Assembly (NCBI GenBank): GCA_026419785.1
Contig: JAODTK010005561.1
Coordinates: 186,001 to 250,000 of the forward strand
Source of the DNA: Sclerodactyla briareus
Lineage: Eukaryota; Echinodermata; Holothuroidea; Dendrochirotida; Sclerodactylidae
Reading direction: 5' to 3'
Length of the DNA stretch: 64,000 nucleotides
In this document: one piece after another, positions 47,461-59,131 of the stretch
Numbering within the stretch: the first letter of the stretch is position 1
Layout of the letters: every line of letters starts with the position of its first letter
The notes under the pieces: model-generated
Told to the model about the DNA's origin: nothing
Databases searched by the model: none
Seen by the model: only the letters and a program-made list of their open reading frames with translations
Program-made: the position numbers and the translations under genes

Positions 47461-49044
47461 TGATTTTCGAGAAAAAAATATTCTGGAGTCAATATTCGAT
47501 TACCAGTTTGAAAATTAAAACTAGCAAAACATTAACAAATATCATCACAAGGAAGGCAGTAATGGTGCAAAATTGCCCGAATGCACTAAGAGTGAACAAA
47601 GTTCGTGTTTCGCGTGTGTACTAGTAGTGGTTTTGTCCCATTGCTCTCCCTAATCCCGCACATTTCATCGGAAATTTCTCCCTCATTGGCCATAATCTAT
47701 ACATATCTGTGAAGTGAAATTATACAACATTATCATTGACCTTGAAAAACAACAATCAAACCTCTTCTTTAATTACAAAAATTAAGCCTCCGGCCGTTTC
47801 ATCCTCCCTCGACCACGCGCGATTTGGAACGGCATTAGCCTAGGCTATCAGCTGACTTGGATCTCAAACACAGGTTTCTCCAGGAAACTGCTACTCGGAA
47901 GGTCTCTGCAACTATCGGGCAGGAGTCATACATGGTTGGGACCAGTAGAGCTAAAGCTAGCTATATGTCCCAATTTTTCTCATGAGATCCTGTTTTTCCA
48001 GATGTGCCGGGAAAACCCAGAAAAATAATTGCGGCTTCGGCGCGCGCATGGTGAAAAAACGTATGGAGCACAAAATGTGACATTCCAGCCAAAAAAGTTG
48101 GAGTCGGGCAGCGATAAGACTGAGGTCGGACAAATGTTCAACTTTTCACCGATTACAGAATTTGTGATCACAAAATGCCATATTTGAAGTTGGTACATGC
48201 AGCTCAAAACGCCCGGGAAAGGTCATTTCTGTCCATCTGGGGGGCTTGCACAACCAAAATGTTTCGTGTACGCTCCGTGCCAACCTCCGCGTAAATGGTA
48301 TGTCTTGTGCCCCCCCCCCCCAAAAAAAAAAAAAATGTCTGTTCCCCCATTGTCTCCCCAGTATGAAAACGGTCTATGACGCACTGATCCGTGCCGAGGA
48401 CAAAAAGAATACATTGCAGTCACCTGGTGTGCAACGACCTGGAATAACCTCGACCAGGAACCCACAGCGTCTGCATGTGAAAAGAAGTGTTTCCTGAGAT
48501 CCAAATTCTACAGCGATACTCGAAGCTTGAGGTGGTGCCCACAAGTAGTAGCCTGTCACATTGGAAAACTCAAAGATCATCGCATGCCAAACCTCATGTC
48601 TAGGTACATTTTGAAGACCTGGATCAATCAAACCCCCCCCCGAACCCCAACCCCGCCTCAGCTCCATTGAAGTTAGCCAAATGAGCAGTGTGGTTCTCTA
48701 AACATTCCACCTCCAGGTGGCCACATTCCTGTGTCCATCAGTATTGTAGCCTGGATTACCACTGGCCCCTCATGGTACATTCATTCCCTGTAGTAATGGA
48801 TATGTGGGGCTCCAGTTGCCGGGTGGTGGAACTCAGGAAGGCCGGCATTGCTGTCAGGCTAGTACCACTGACCCCTGAACTTGTTAAAAATTGAATATGA
48901 CTGACGTGATCTAAAGGGTTGCGATCTGTAGAACCTGAATTTCTAACTCCAAACTCACAAAACCGCTCCTTGACCTGAGCGATGTCGTTGCAGGGTTTTT
49001 AGCATACTCACTACATTACATAAACAAAAGATTCTCACCTCGCC
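47461..49044. other. Unannotated stretch, no supported gene
   Basis: It contains a C-run directly followed by an A-run near 48310-48335 and a CpG-rich patch near 48025-48050. Frames over 48223-48667 overlap on both strands and are not supported. Confidence 0.4.
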
Positions 49045-49083
49045 CTAATCAAACTCAATATAATAGGTCGATGCGCATGTTGT

Positions 49084-49120
49084 GTGTTGGGGTGCATGTG
49101 TGTGTGTGTGTGTGTTGTTG
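49084..49120. repeat. (TG)n microsatellite
   Basis: Short tgtgtg tract flanked by tgttg repeats. Confidence 0.85.
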
Positions 49121-49178
49121 GTGCGCATGGTGTTGTGTTGCTTGTATGCATGTCCAGTTTCAGGTGTGGACTGCACAC

Positions 49179-49395
49179 CGGTGAATTTCGTCATCTCATT
49201 TCGATCAGTCTCTAAATAACGAGGCAGAGGTGAGAATCTAGGCTCCCGGGACGGCCTTCTCCGGCCTGACCGTGTAACTTTAACGGCTCGTTCATCCACT
49301 TCTTTCCTACACTCGCAGAAGAAGTGGGTTGAAAAGTTTGTTTCTGTTACGACACTGCTGGGTTTGGAACGGGGACTAAGGTATTGCGGGGGCGG
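49179..49395 (-). CDS. Weak exon candidate, basic peptide
   Basis: The reverse-strand frame is open from just after a TGA at 49396-49398 down into the TG microsatellite. Its peptide includes FSTHFFCECRKEVDERAVKV and RSGRRRPSREPRFSPLPRYL, and it is CpG-rich. A weak donor, accg|gtgtgc, lies at 49179. It lies downstream of, and on the same strand as, the stronger exon 49546-49972, so both could belong to one gene. The acceptor is uncertain and the phase is not proven. Confidence 0.17.
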
Positions 49396-49545
49396 TCACT
49401 CGCCCTTCTGCCGAAACCCTGCAACACTACTGCGAGAAAACAAAATGTGGAGCATGCCAATGATGCCATTTATGTGAACTTCACCATCTGGGCCAGGTAC
49501 CGTACGTATTCTTGTTGTTGAGACTTGATATTCCCTATTACCTAC

Positions 49546-49972
49546 CTGTTGCTTATATCACCCTCGCGAATTGTCTTCTTTTCTGCATTCGCCATCACCA
49601 ACTCCATCACCTGATCACCAACCCCCAGTCGGGCTGCAACAAAATATGTTTTGTAACAGGCAGATAAGGACAATCTAGTTTCAAGAAGTGCTAAACAATA
49701 ATCGTCTAATGCAAAACTAGGGCCAGGGTAGCCGTTCGTTGTTATCATTGATATTTCCTCCCTTGAATCAAATTTTCGGGGATTCAAGCTGAAACTTTGG
49801 TTTAGGTTCATAGAGGTTCTAGAGAACAGGTCAAAGCTCTTGTTCTGCCCAAAAAAATAAAGTTCCTCAAAATTAGCAAAATAACCAGTAAGTTGGTATT
49901 GCTGACAAAGACAGTATGGGCCAATGTCATATACTCGATCAATCACGGTGGGAATATACAGGCCTTGGGTTG
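49546..49972 (-). CDS. Candidate internal exon, unknown protein
   Basis: The best single coding candidate. The reverse-strand frame is open for 141 full codons, from an acceptor-like tcacag| (first exon base 49972) to a consensus donor aacag|gtaggt (last exon base 49546). The first in-frame stop lies immediately inside that donor. The exon is 427 bp, with two bases before the first codon and two after the last. The peptide has balanced, natural-looking composition, with YDIGPYCLCQQYQLTGYF, then ISMITTNGYPGPSFALDDY, then LLETRLSLSACYKTYF and VMELVMANAEKKT. The acceptor's pyrimidine tract is poor, which is the main weakness. I do not recognise the family; there is no transposon-protein motif. 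Confidence 0.4.
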
Positions 49973-50744
49973 CTGTGACTTATCAAAGCTCAAGCTGTCA
50001 TTTTTCTTCGTAGGAGGTGGGATCAACTAGTGTCATAACAATCAGGTTACTTTCAAATAAAATTACAATTCAACATGTAACCACTGAAGAATTTTTTGTT
50101 CACATTTAAACAGGCAATCAAACTTGAGGACTACAGACCTGGTCAACGAGTTGTAGATATCTCAATCATACTATTTGAATCGTAGGATAACATAATAAAC
50201 AATGATTTTGACCAGAAAAAGACACTGTCAGTAATTAAGTGCTCTCCCAAGAGCGGGCTATTTCCGGATGCTGTTCAAGTAAACCTATTCTGCCTATCTG
50301 AAAACCAACCATTCTGACGCAATCGAGGGGTTTTAGATTTTAATTATAAGCACCGCCAAAATCCATTCCTGGCTGAGTCAGACTCCCAAAATTAGCACCA
50401 AAGTTTGATTGGCTAGTACGTCAGTGGCTAGGTCACGGTGAGTAAAAGATGACAGACTTTCCCTCCCACATAATTCCCTGTGTCCAACCCATTCGCCTCA
50501 ATTACTTCCACCTCAGTGCTGACAGACGCTGTTCTATTCGCTGCCTGCTCTGCAGAGCTAGAGAGTATTGTAAACAAAATCAATGGGCTCAATGGGAATA
50601 GCTGTGGGTAGACAAATTGGTGGTATGAACTTGAATTTAATTGAATCTAAACACAACCCACTGCCAGTGGCGTGCCTTATCATCATCCACCCCGCCAATT
50701 TCAACCTGAGCGGAATCAACGGTTTATATGTTTATGAGTGAACT
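49973..50744. other. No recognisable feature
   Basis: Ordinary sequence; if 49546-49972 is an exon on the reverse strand, this would be upstream intron. Confidence 0.35.
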
Positions 50745-50825
50745 GACGGTTCAGAACGAAACTAAACGAACGAACGGACGGATAAACATATGACTTGTAA
50801 AGCTGCTCCCCACCGCAGCTAAATA
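50745..50825 (+). repeat. Transposon-tail-like segment with (GAACGGAC)n
   Basis: 'cgaacgaacggacggataaa' and 'gacttgtaaagctgctcccc' match the segment at 29040-29120. It is probably the same 3' tail of a dispersed element. Confidence 0.5.
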
Positions 50826-52059
50826 TACAGCCAGTGCACATATCGCCGCTCCCACTCCTGCAGGAAACCTTCCTTGCACACAAAACTGCGTATATAACTG
50901 CACCGCCGAGGGAGGAGGCCGAATGCGCTGCTCATCATTCACCGTCAAACTAATAGCCCTGGTGCAAAGGATGTGGAGAAACTTCAGAAAATTATACTGC
51001 TGACATCGCTGGATCGCCTTCCTAAACACGCAGTTGGTGGCACTTTACAGTGTGCAGTGGCAGCAGACGGTCTAGAATATTGTGTGAGCTTCTTGGCAGT
51101 CTTCAGGCATCCAGGACGATTTACTTACTTAAGTTAAGTCCTTTCAGTTTGTTCAGACTCTTTGAGATCGGTTGGGGGAATTACCCCCCCCCCCCATGTT
51201 TGTCAAAATTTCCGCTATTTGGACCATTCAGCGACCAGTCGTAATTTCTTAGAAGGTAGCTCGGCTGATTACCCAGCAAAAGCATGCATAAATAAGACTT
51301 ATTGGAGAGATATCATTGGGGTCGTTAATTTTGGCATCCAATTTTTACAGAATTTGCGCTCCGCGCCAGCGCTTGTTGCCTTTGTAATTCATATTGTGCC
51401 GGGGTTAGGTAAATTCCGTTCCAATTGGAATTTTTCGAAAGGCAGATCTGGATGATCCCTAAACACAGAAAAAATTCCATATACTCTTAAATCTGTTTTT
51501 CTTCTTGACAAATTCCAATTACATTGCCACAATTCGTTGCATAAATTTTTTTTTGTTATCATTGCAAAGATTTGCAGTGCGCCATGGAACGGTCGCTGTT
51601 GGTACTTTTGACTATACCATTTTCAGCTAATTGCAGTTGGACCTTTTTTTCAAAGGTACCGGGTGATCTACATAGCTAATTTACATAGAAATAGATCTTC
51701 TTCATATTTCATATATTAGTAGAAACAAGTCCTCGAGAAATTCTAGATAAACTGCCTATAGCCGCAACTTGTAACTGACCCCTATGGACCCTCATCATTT
51801 CTGCAATATGTGTTTCATTTAGAGCATTTAGAGAACCTGTGAGGCCCTGACGAATTTTTTCCTGAGATTAGATTGCCCGAATTTCGTGCTGAGAATCGAA
51901 ATTTTATAGTTAAGAGGCACGAGCAGCGTTTGCAAGAAGAAAAAAAATGCGCGCACCTGTTTTATAGTTACCTATATCATTCACAATAACATTATGAAAT
52001 TCGGGAAAATATTTGTTGCTTCCACCCAAGTATCCGTACGCCTATATATAGGTCCGCGG
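50826..52059. other. No recognisable feature
   Basis: Single-copy-looking sequence with a C-run near 51185. No supported gene. Confidence 0.4.
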
Positions 52060-52370
52060 TAAAAATGCTAATGAAGTCCGTCGAATTTTGCATAATGTAT
52101 GCGAAATTTAAAAGTTCGTCGGATTTTCACGAAAACTTGGTGAATATGGTCTACCTTCAGTCCCGTTTTTTTAACTGGATTCAGGGTCACTGGAGTTCAT
52201 TCAACGTGTCTAATTTGCATAAATTAATGATTATGATTTTCATTTTTAAACTTGGTAGAATATGGTTTACCTTCACTCTCCAAATTTTTTTACATAGACT
52301 GGAGGACAATGGAGGTCAATCAGTGTGACTAGTTGCATAGTTTATTCCACATTTTTCCACGTTTTCTGCA
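52060..52370 (-). repeat. Family A dispersed repeat, inverted fragment
   Basis: Read in reverse complement, the middle family A blocks are clear: 'gcataaattatgcaaattag', 'cactgattgacctccattg', 'aggtaaaccatattctacc' and 'gaatgaactccagtgaccc'. This is the only clear reverse-oriented copy of family A in the window. Confidence 0.65.
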
Positions 52371-52399
52371 AAACCCTAGATCTGTGTTATGTATGAATC

Positions 52400-52621
<222 letters not shown>

Positions 52622-54410
52622 CCAATCTACTACCATACCCTGGAAACATGAGCGCGTTCGAAACGTACTGTCAAAAAACTGATAGATGTGGGTGACATGG
52701 CAAGAGATGGGGAGACAAAATCCCATAGACACATGGACTATGGCCGATGAAACATCATCTGAACCATCAGACAGGAGTCCCCCCACATCTGAAGGTGTTT
52801 CCCATATCTCGATTGCTACGTTTCGGTAGCCCACTGCACTATACCGTAATAATTTCCGCATTGTTGAAATCGTGTAATAGAAATCACTTTCTTAAACACT
52901 AGTTTGGAACGCGCTTAAATGCTAAACACAGTGTCAAACTACTACTCTGTTGATTTAACTATAAACGCGAACCGCGTGTTGAAGGTAGTTCAAAACGGTG
53001 TTTTCGAGTCTCTAATTGTACCTCGTTTTATCTCATTTTAGTATTTAGGCGCTTTTTCACGTCGAGGACATGCTCAAAGCGCTTACAGATATTACCCCTG
53101 ATCATTAGTGACTTGTCACACCCGTGTTAATTAGCTTGCGCTTCTTGCTTGTTCTCTACCGATGCACCATTTCCATACGTCACTTCATCGGGTCCCCTGG
53201 GGGACATCCCAATTGGGCTGCCACATACGGCGCTCGCTAATCTTCACAAGTCACCTCACAAATAACCCACTTACACGTGAGTAGCGTGCCACATTTCAGG
53301 AAACATGCCTTGTCCAACGGCACTGCGGAAAAGTCCTCGAGCTTCCAACGCGAAGGTCCTCTGTTTGCGTCCGCGGTGAAGCCCTGGCAGCCAACTATTT
53401 GGTGCATTCCAGACAGCCATAATACGTAATGAATATTTGGATTGACAGGTACCGAAGTTTTTATCACCAAATTTTCAAAACGAAAACCATGCATTTAGCG
53501 CCGAGAACTCAGATACTTGAATGAACGGAATTGAATGGGGTTGGTGAGGCTCACCATGCTTCTCTCTTGGTGCCCTCATCTTGGGGGAAATACAAGATGT
53601 ATTGCGCCACCTGGATAGGAGTACAAGCTTCCAAGGGAAACCAAGATCGTCCTGTTGGTTGAGGGAGAATTTTCTTTGTGGCTTAGTAATGTGGTACATT
53701 CTGGAGGACTCAAAGCGTATAAAGAATTGGGGAAATGTCCCCAAGTAGAATCGCCACTTATGGTTCGGGAATGGTCAATTCCTAATCACTGTTCTCAGAG
53801 TGTAGATGCCCACTGTCTGGTTTTTTACTGCCCCTTCAATAGGACTAGAATGCATTAACATGATCATTATTTGGCACACGGCGAGATTAATCCATCGTTT
53901 GTCGAAAGATGGGAATCTTTGGTGATTCAATCCTCATAACGCTGAGATCCCGCAATGCCCGGGCAGTTGAAACAGAGTACTGACAAGTTTCGGCCTGAAA
54001 TTTCGTTAACGTGTTTTACAATGCATAACTCTTCTGGGTAAGTATATTAGGGAATATATACCGGCCTCCGCAACTAATCGAATTGCATATTGATTGGGAA
54101 ACTTTGGAGCGGCAACATAATGCCTAACGAACGTCGTGAATGGAAGAAGGATTGATCTATATAGGCCTAACTCACTGACTGAAAGTTTTTCCCTATTTGG
54201 GTGCTCAGATCTATAGTATGCCTCTTGTTCCATGCACGACAACGGTAGAGGCTGCATGGTTTTGAGTTTTATTATGTGATCCAGTGTGGTGAGATTATGG
54301 CATGGTTTCATACCCTGCTTTGATCGCAATCTTTGATAATACTTTGATGCTATAAGACGGTGTCGCACTCCTGACAATAACATGTGCAGGATCAGGCGCT
54401 TACCGAGAGG
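52622..54410. other. Unannotated stretch, weak coding hints
   Basis: Reverse frames at 53237-53494 and 53475-53744 look moderately protein-like. One contains a donor-like cacgt|gtaagt near 53277. No acceptor or family supports them. Confidence 0.35.
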
Positions 54411-56691
54411 TTTGTCTTGGGGAGGGGGAGGGGGTGCTGCGGTCGGAACCTAAGGGAATTGCGCCCTCATAGACAGCCTCACCCTCCCTATCGACATAAG
54501 TAAAAAATTTTACCCTCACACATGCTGCTGCTGCAATATTTGCTGACTGACAGCTGCAAAACTCTAAACATCTCAGTTTTTGTGTTAAAAATGTATTGAT
54601 CACTTGGCTGTGCAGGATCCCCGCAGAAAACACTACTAAATCATGTCCATTTGACTTCCGGTGAACTTGAAATGCTTTACCTGTTGTTCAGGTAACAACC
54701 TCTGGTCCACATTCTCCAAGTTTCGTGTAATTACGACAGTAGATAAATCGCACGAATTATGCAAAGATGATCTGTCTGTGACCTTGAATGACTTCCATGT
54801 TTTTAAGGACTAACAACAGTCCACGTCCACAGAGTTTTGTCAAATCCGAGGCGAGTTAGGAAAATCACGGAAAACACCCGCAACCTTTGACCTCTGGTGA
54901 CCTTGAATCACCGTCATTTTTTTGGACCACCTTGTTGTCCCCATCCACCGAGTTCCGTGTAAATCGGCTAACTCTGCATTTCCGCAAAAAAAATCACTAA
55001 TTTGACCTCCGGTGACGTTGAAATCACCGTCATGTTTTCCGGACAACTTTTGTTCCCACCCACCAGTTTCGTTGTAAATCGGGCTAACTCTGTATTTCGT
55101 GTAAAACCTGCAAAATAGATCGGGCTGCAGACATGCAGTGATGCCCACTTTCAAATTCATCCCGAGATTTGTATAGGGCGGGTATGTGTACAAAGTTTCG
55201 GATCTAGCGTTAAAGAGTTATTGCGCTATATATCGCTTAGAGTCCCCGGCGGCGGTGGCGACGGCGGGGGGCTGAGACGGCGGCCCATACTCCAAAACCA
55301 ATATATCCCGAACACTCAGAGGTGTTGCGGCCAATGCTAGCAAGTTTTACTCAGCCGCCTGTGGTCCCATAAACCTCCTCACACCTCAGTTTGGCCAGCG
55401 GGGATGAGTCCGGGAGAATATAGAAGCAGGTAATGGTTGCGCCTCAGGAGGCCCATATCGAGTCGGGCGACCCTCTATAAAAGAAAAAGGCCCCTTTGAC
55501 GCTTGCCTGATACCCAGACTGATGTCCGTTAATAACCTAGAACATAGCAAATTTGAAGTCCGCGAACATGCTTATCAAATACTTGGCATTTCTTCTACTA
55601 TATCCTCTCATATGCGTTTGAATTTCATTGTTCGCAACGTGACTATAACAGTAATCCATTGGAAGAAATAGGTTGGAGAATCCCCGGATTGTTCGATTTA
55701 CTCATAGATGAATAAAGCTTGGGAGATTATGCCTGCAGTGTTTCGCGGGCTTTGGTTCCCAAGTCCCAATGTTGTCAAATATAGGGGAAAAGGGCTAAAC
55801 ATATATGATTGAATCAATTTATTTTACATCTAAATATAAAAGCAATATATTATCACGTCGAGAAATACACGCGCGAGATGACTAACCACCACCCTACACT
55901 AATGATAGCAGCAACCAGTGGGCCATTAGTAAAGAGTTTCGGGCTTCCCAGTACAGAGCAGAAAAGAAACATTCGTCACAACTTTTCACGAATCGTGTTA
56001 TAAGCTTTTGGAACAGTTTATCTGAGGGAGCCGTGAGTATTTGTAAGTTATACAAAATGGAATAATCGGGCGTGACATTATAGAGATGGGCTTATTTTCT
56101 GCTCACGTCAACTGGCTGGTCGTTCATCAGACTTTCGCGTTGAATCTCCAAGAAAACTTTCCGATTTATATCTAACATCGGCCTGTAATTTTTACAGATT
56201 TAACTTTGTTCATTCATTTGTTTTATTAACATTTGTTTTCGCAACTCATGTTTTAAACACGAATTCCGTTGACCCACTCACGGACATCTCTATTAATATG
56301 TCTTGGACCCACATGCCCACTCTACCGTAAGCGATTGCGAAACAACCACAGAAATGTTTGCATTTTGTCAAAAAGGAATGCAATACAAGTGGTTTTCATT
56401 GCTCGTGGCCAGGAGAAAAAACTCACAAGAATCCACAAGCTTTACGGTGTATTAATCATGTTAAAAAGTCCACCATTTCTCAGGAAACGGACATTTAAAA
56501 AAGGGCGTGGACACTGGAACCCATTCCCAGGACGACAGCTAATACCGTAATCGGTGGTCTCCCCCCCCCCCCCCTACTTCCGACATATACGGGTTTGCTT
56601 CTCATTTCTGTCTCTGTCTCTGACATCAGCAGGTCACAGTCGCTCGTTAAGTTAAAACGAGCGTTCGGTGTTCCCAGCCTCGTAACGATAA
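54411..56691. repeat. Large direct tandem duplication, copy 1
   Basis: A 2.28-kb unit beginning 'tttgtcttggggagggggag' and ending 'cctcgtaacgata'. It contains, from left to right, a reverse-oriented family E copy (about 54660-55290) and then about 1.4 kb of sequence found in this window only in the two copies. Parts are identical to copy 2 over tens of bases (for example 56058-56126), while other parts differ by many small indels. No frame is preserved between the copies, so no gene is called inside. Confidence 0.9.
54660..55290 (-). repeat. Family E dispersed repeat, inside duplication copy 1
   Basis: In reverse complement, the left end 'ccgccgggg' and 'gcgatatatagcgcaataac' match the 29.9 kb copy. 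The body contains 'caaggtcaccagaggtcaaa', with a perfect direct repeat at 54888-54903 (TGACCT-ctgg-TGACCT on the plus strand). Two consecutive internal subunits of about 115 bp (54880-55000 and 55000-55110) repeat each other. Confidence 0.7.
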
Positions 56692-59131
56692 TTTGTCTTG
56701 GGGAGGGGGAGGGGTGCTGCGTCGGAACCTATGGAATTGACCGCCGCTCATAACAAGCCCACCCTCCCTATCGACAAATAAGTACAAATTTTTTTTTAAA
56801 AAAAAACACCCGAGACACATGCTGCTGGGCTGCAATAGTGCTGAATGACAAGCTGCAAACCTCTAAAAATCAGTTTTTTGTGTTTCCATGTATTATCACT
56901 TTGCTGTGCAGATCCTCCCCGCAGAAAACACTACTAAATCATAGTCCATTGACTTACGGGGACGTTGAAATGCTCTTTACCTGTTGTTCAGGTAACAACC
57001 TCTGGTCCACATTCTCCACTTTTGTGTAATTACGACAGTTTTTTAGATAAATCGCACGAATTATGCAAAGATGGATCTTTCTGTGACCTGGAAGACGCTT
57101 TCCAATGTGTGTTTAGACTAACAACAGTCACTTCCACAGAGTTTTGTTCAAGTCCGACAAAGTTGGAAATCACGGAAAACACCCGCAACCTTTGACCTCT
57201 GGTGACGTGAAATCACGTCATGTTTTTTGGGACCATCCTTTTGTCCCCACTACACCGAGTTCCGTGTAATCGGACTAACTCTGCATTTCCGCAAAAATCA
57301 CTAATTTGGACCTCCGGTGACGTTTGATATCACCGTCATGTTTTTCCTGGACAGCTTTGTTCCCACCCCCCAGTTTCGGTGTAAATCGGGCTAAACTCTT
57401 ATTTTCTGCCAACCTGCAAAATAGATCGGGCTGCAGACATGCAGTGATGCCCTATTTCAAACTTCATCCGACATTTTACTAGGCCGGTATGTGTACAAAG
57501 TTTCCGGATAAAACTTTAAAAGAGTTATTGCGCTATATATCGCTTAGAGTCCCTGGCGGCGGTGGCTACGGCGGGGGGCTGAGACGGCGGGCCCAACCCC
57601 AAACCATTATTCCCCGACACTCATAGGTGTTGCGGCCATGCTAGCAATTTTTACTCAGCCGCCTGTGGGTCCCAGAACCTCCTCACCCTCATTTTGGCTA
57701 GCTGGGATGATGTCCGGGAGAATATAGAGCAGGTATGGTTGCGCCTCAGGAGCCCCATATCGATTCTGGTCGACCCTCTAGAAAGAAAAAGGCCCCCTTT
57801 GACGCCATTGCCTGATTACCCAGACGAGGTCCGTATAATAACCTAGACATCGCAAATTTGAAGTCCGCGACATGCTTATCATACTGCATTTTTTCCTACT
57901 ATATACATACATATAGCGGTTGAATTCCTGTTCGCACCGTGGACGCTACCGTATCACATTGGGAAAAAGGAAAAAATTAGGTTGAGACTCCCCGGCTTGT
58001 TTCGATTTACTCATAGATGAATAAAGCTTGGGAGATTATGCCTGCAAGTGTTCGCGGGCTTTGGTCCCAAGTTCCCAATGTTTTGTCAATATGTGGAAAA
58101 GGGCTAAACATATAGGATTGAATAATTTATTTTTACATCCTAAATATAAAAGCAATTATTATCACGCTTCGAGAAATAAACTCGCGAGATACTAAACACC
58201 CACCCAATACATATGATAGCGAACCATGGCCTTCGTAAAGCGTTACGGTTTATCTTCCCAGTACAGAGCAGAAAAGAACGATTCGTCACACTGTTTTTCA
58301 CTATCGTGTTATAATCATTTGGAACAGTTTTATCTGAGAGCCGTGGTATTTGTAGTTTATACAAAATGGAATAATCGGGCGTGACATTATAGAGATGGGC
58401 TTATTTTCTGCTCACGTCAACTGGCTGGATCGTTCCATCAGACTTTTCGCGTTGAGATCTCTCAAGAAACTTTCCGCTTTATCTACCAGCGGCCCGGAAT
58501 TGTACAGATTAACTTTGTTTCATCATTTGTTTTATTAAACATTTGTTTCGCACTCATGTTTTAAACATAACAATTTCCGTTGACCCACTCACGGACATCC
58601 TCTATTACTATTCGTGGCCCCACCATGCCCACTGGACTAATACTGGCTGCACGGAAGCGGAGGAAAAAAGAACGGATTGTAGCTCAACAGCGCACCACGA
58701 AATGTTAGACACATATTGGGTGTCAAAGGAATGGCAAAGCAGGTGTTTTCAAAAGCCATTGCTCTGATGGATCCAAGAAAAGGGGAATCAGCGTGGTCCA
58801 CAAGATGCCAGGCGCGGGCTTTAACGGTGTATAAAATAATCATGTTAAAAGTCAACACCATTTCTCCAGAACGGACATTTACAAAGGGCGTGACGACTGT
58901 AGCCACCAAGTTAATCGGCCGAGGACGGCACAGCATCCCAAAGGGGTATTCGAGGGTATCTTCGCCTCTCCCCCCCCCCCCTACTCGTCCGCTTATGCGG
59001 GTTTTGTGCAGTCTCAATTTCCAATTGCAGTCGGGAGACTAAGGAAAGATCATCACATGGCACATTAACGCGCGAAAATCGTTAAGTAAACGACGTGTCG
59101 GCGGTGTGCCCGAAGCCTCGTACGATACTGC
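56692..59131. repeat. Large direct tandem duplication, copy 2
   Basis: It starts 'tttgtcttggggagggggag' at 56692, directly where copy 1 ends, and follows copy 1 through to a counterpart of the copy-1 end ('cctcgtacgatac' at 59118-59131). It is about 160 bp longer, partly from an expanded segment around 58640-58800. Differences are dominated by one-base and homopolymer indels, with a few larger ones. Confidence 0.9.
56940..57590 (-). repeat. Family E dispersed repeat, inside duplication copy 2
   Basis: Counterpart of 54660-55290. The direct TGACCT repeat is damaged here (TGACCT-ctgg-TGACGT at 57193-57208). Confidence 0.7.

Noticed and set aside
53237-53744. Two overlapping reverse frames with a gtaagt donor as exons
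   Set aside because: No acceptor, the frames overlap one another, and the donor alone is weak evidence.
58637-59042. Overlapping frames of 126 (-) and 108 (+) codons in duplication copy 2
   Set aside because: The matching part of copy 1 is broken by indels in both frames, so there is no sign of protein-level constraint.
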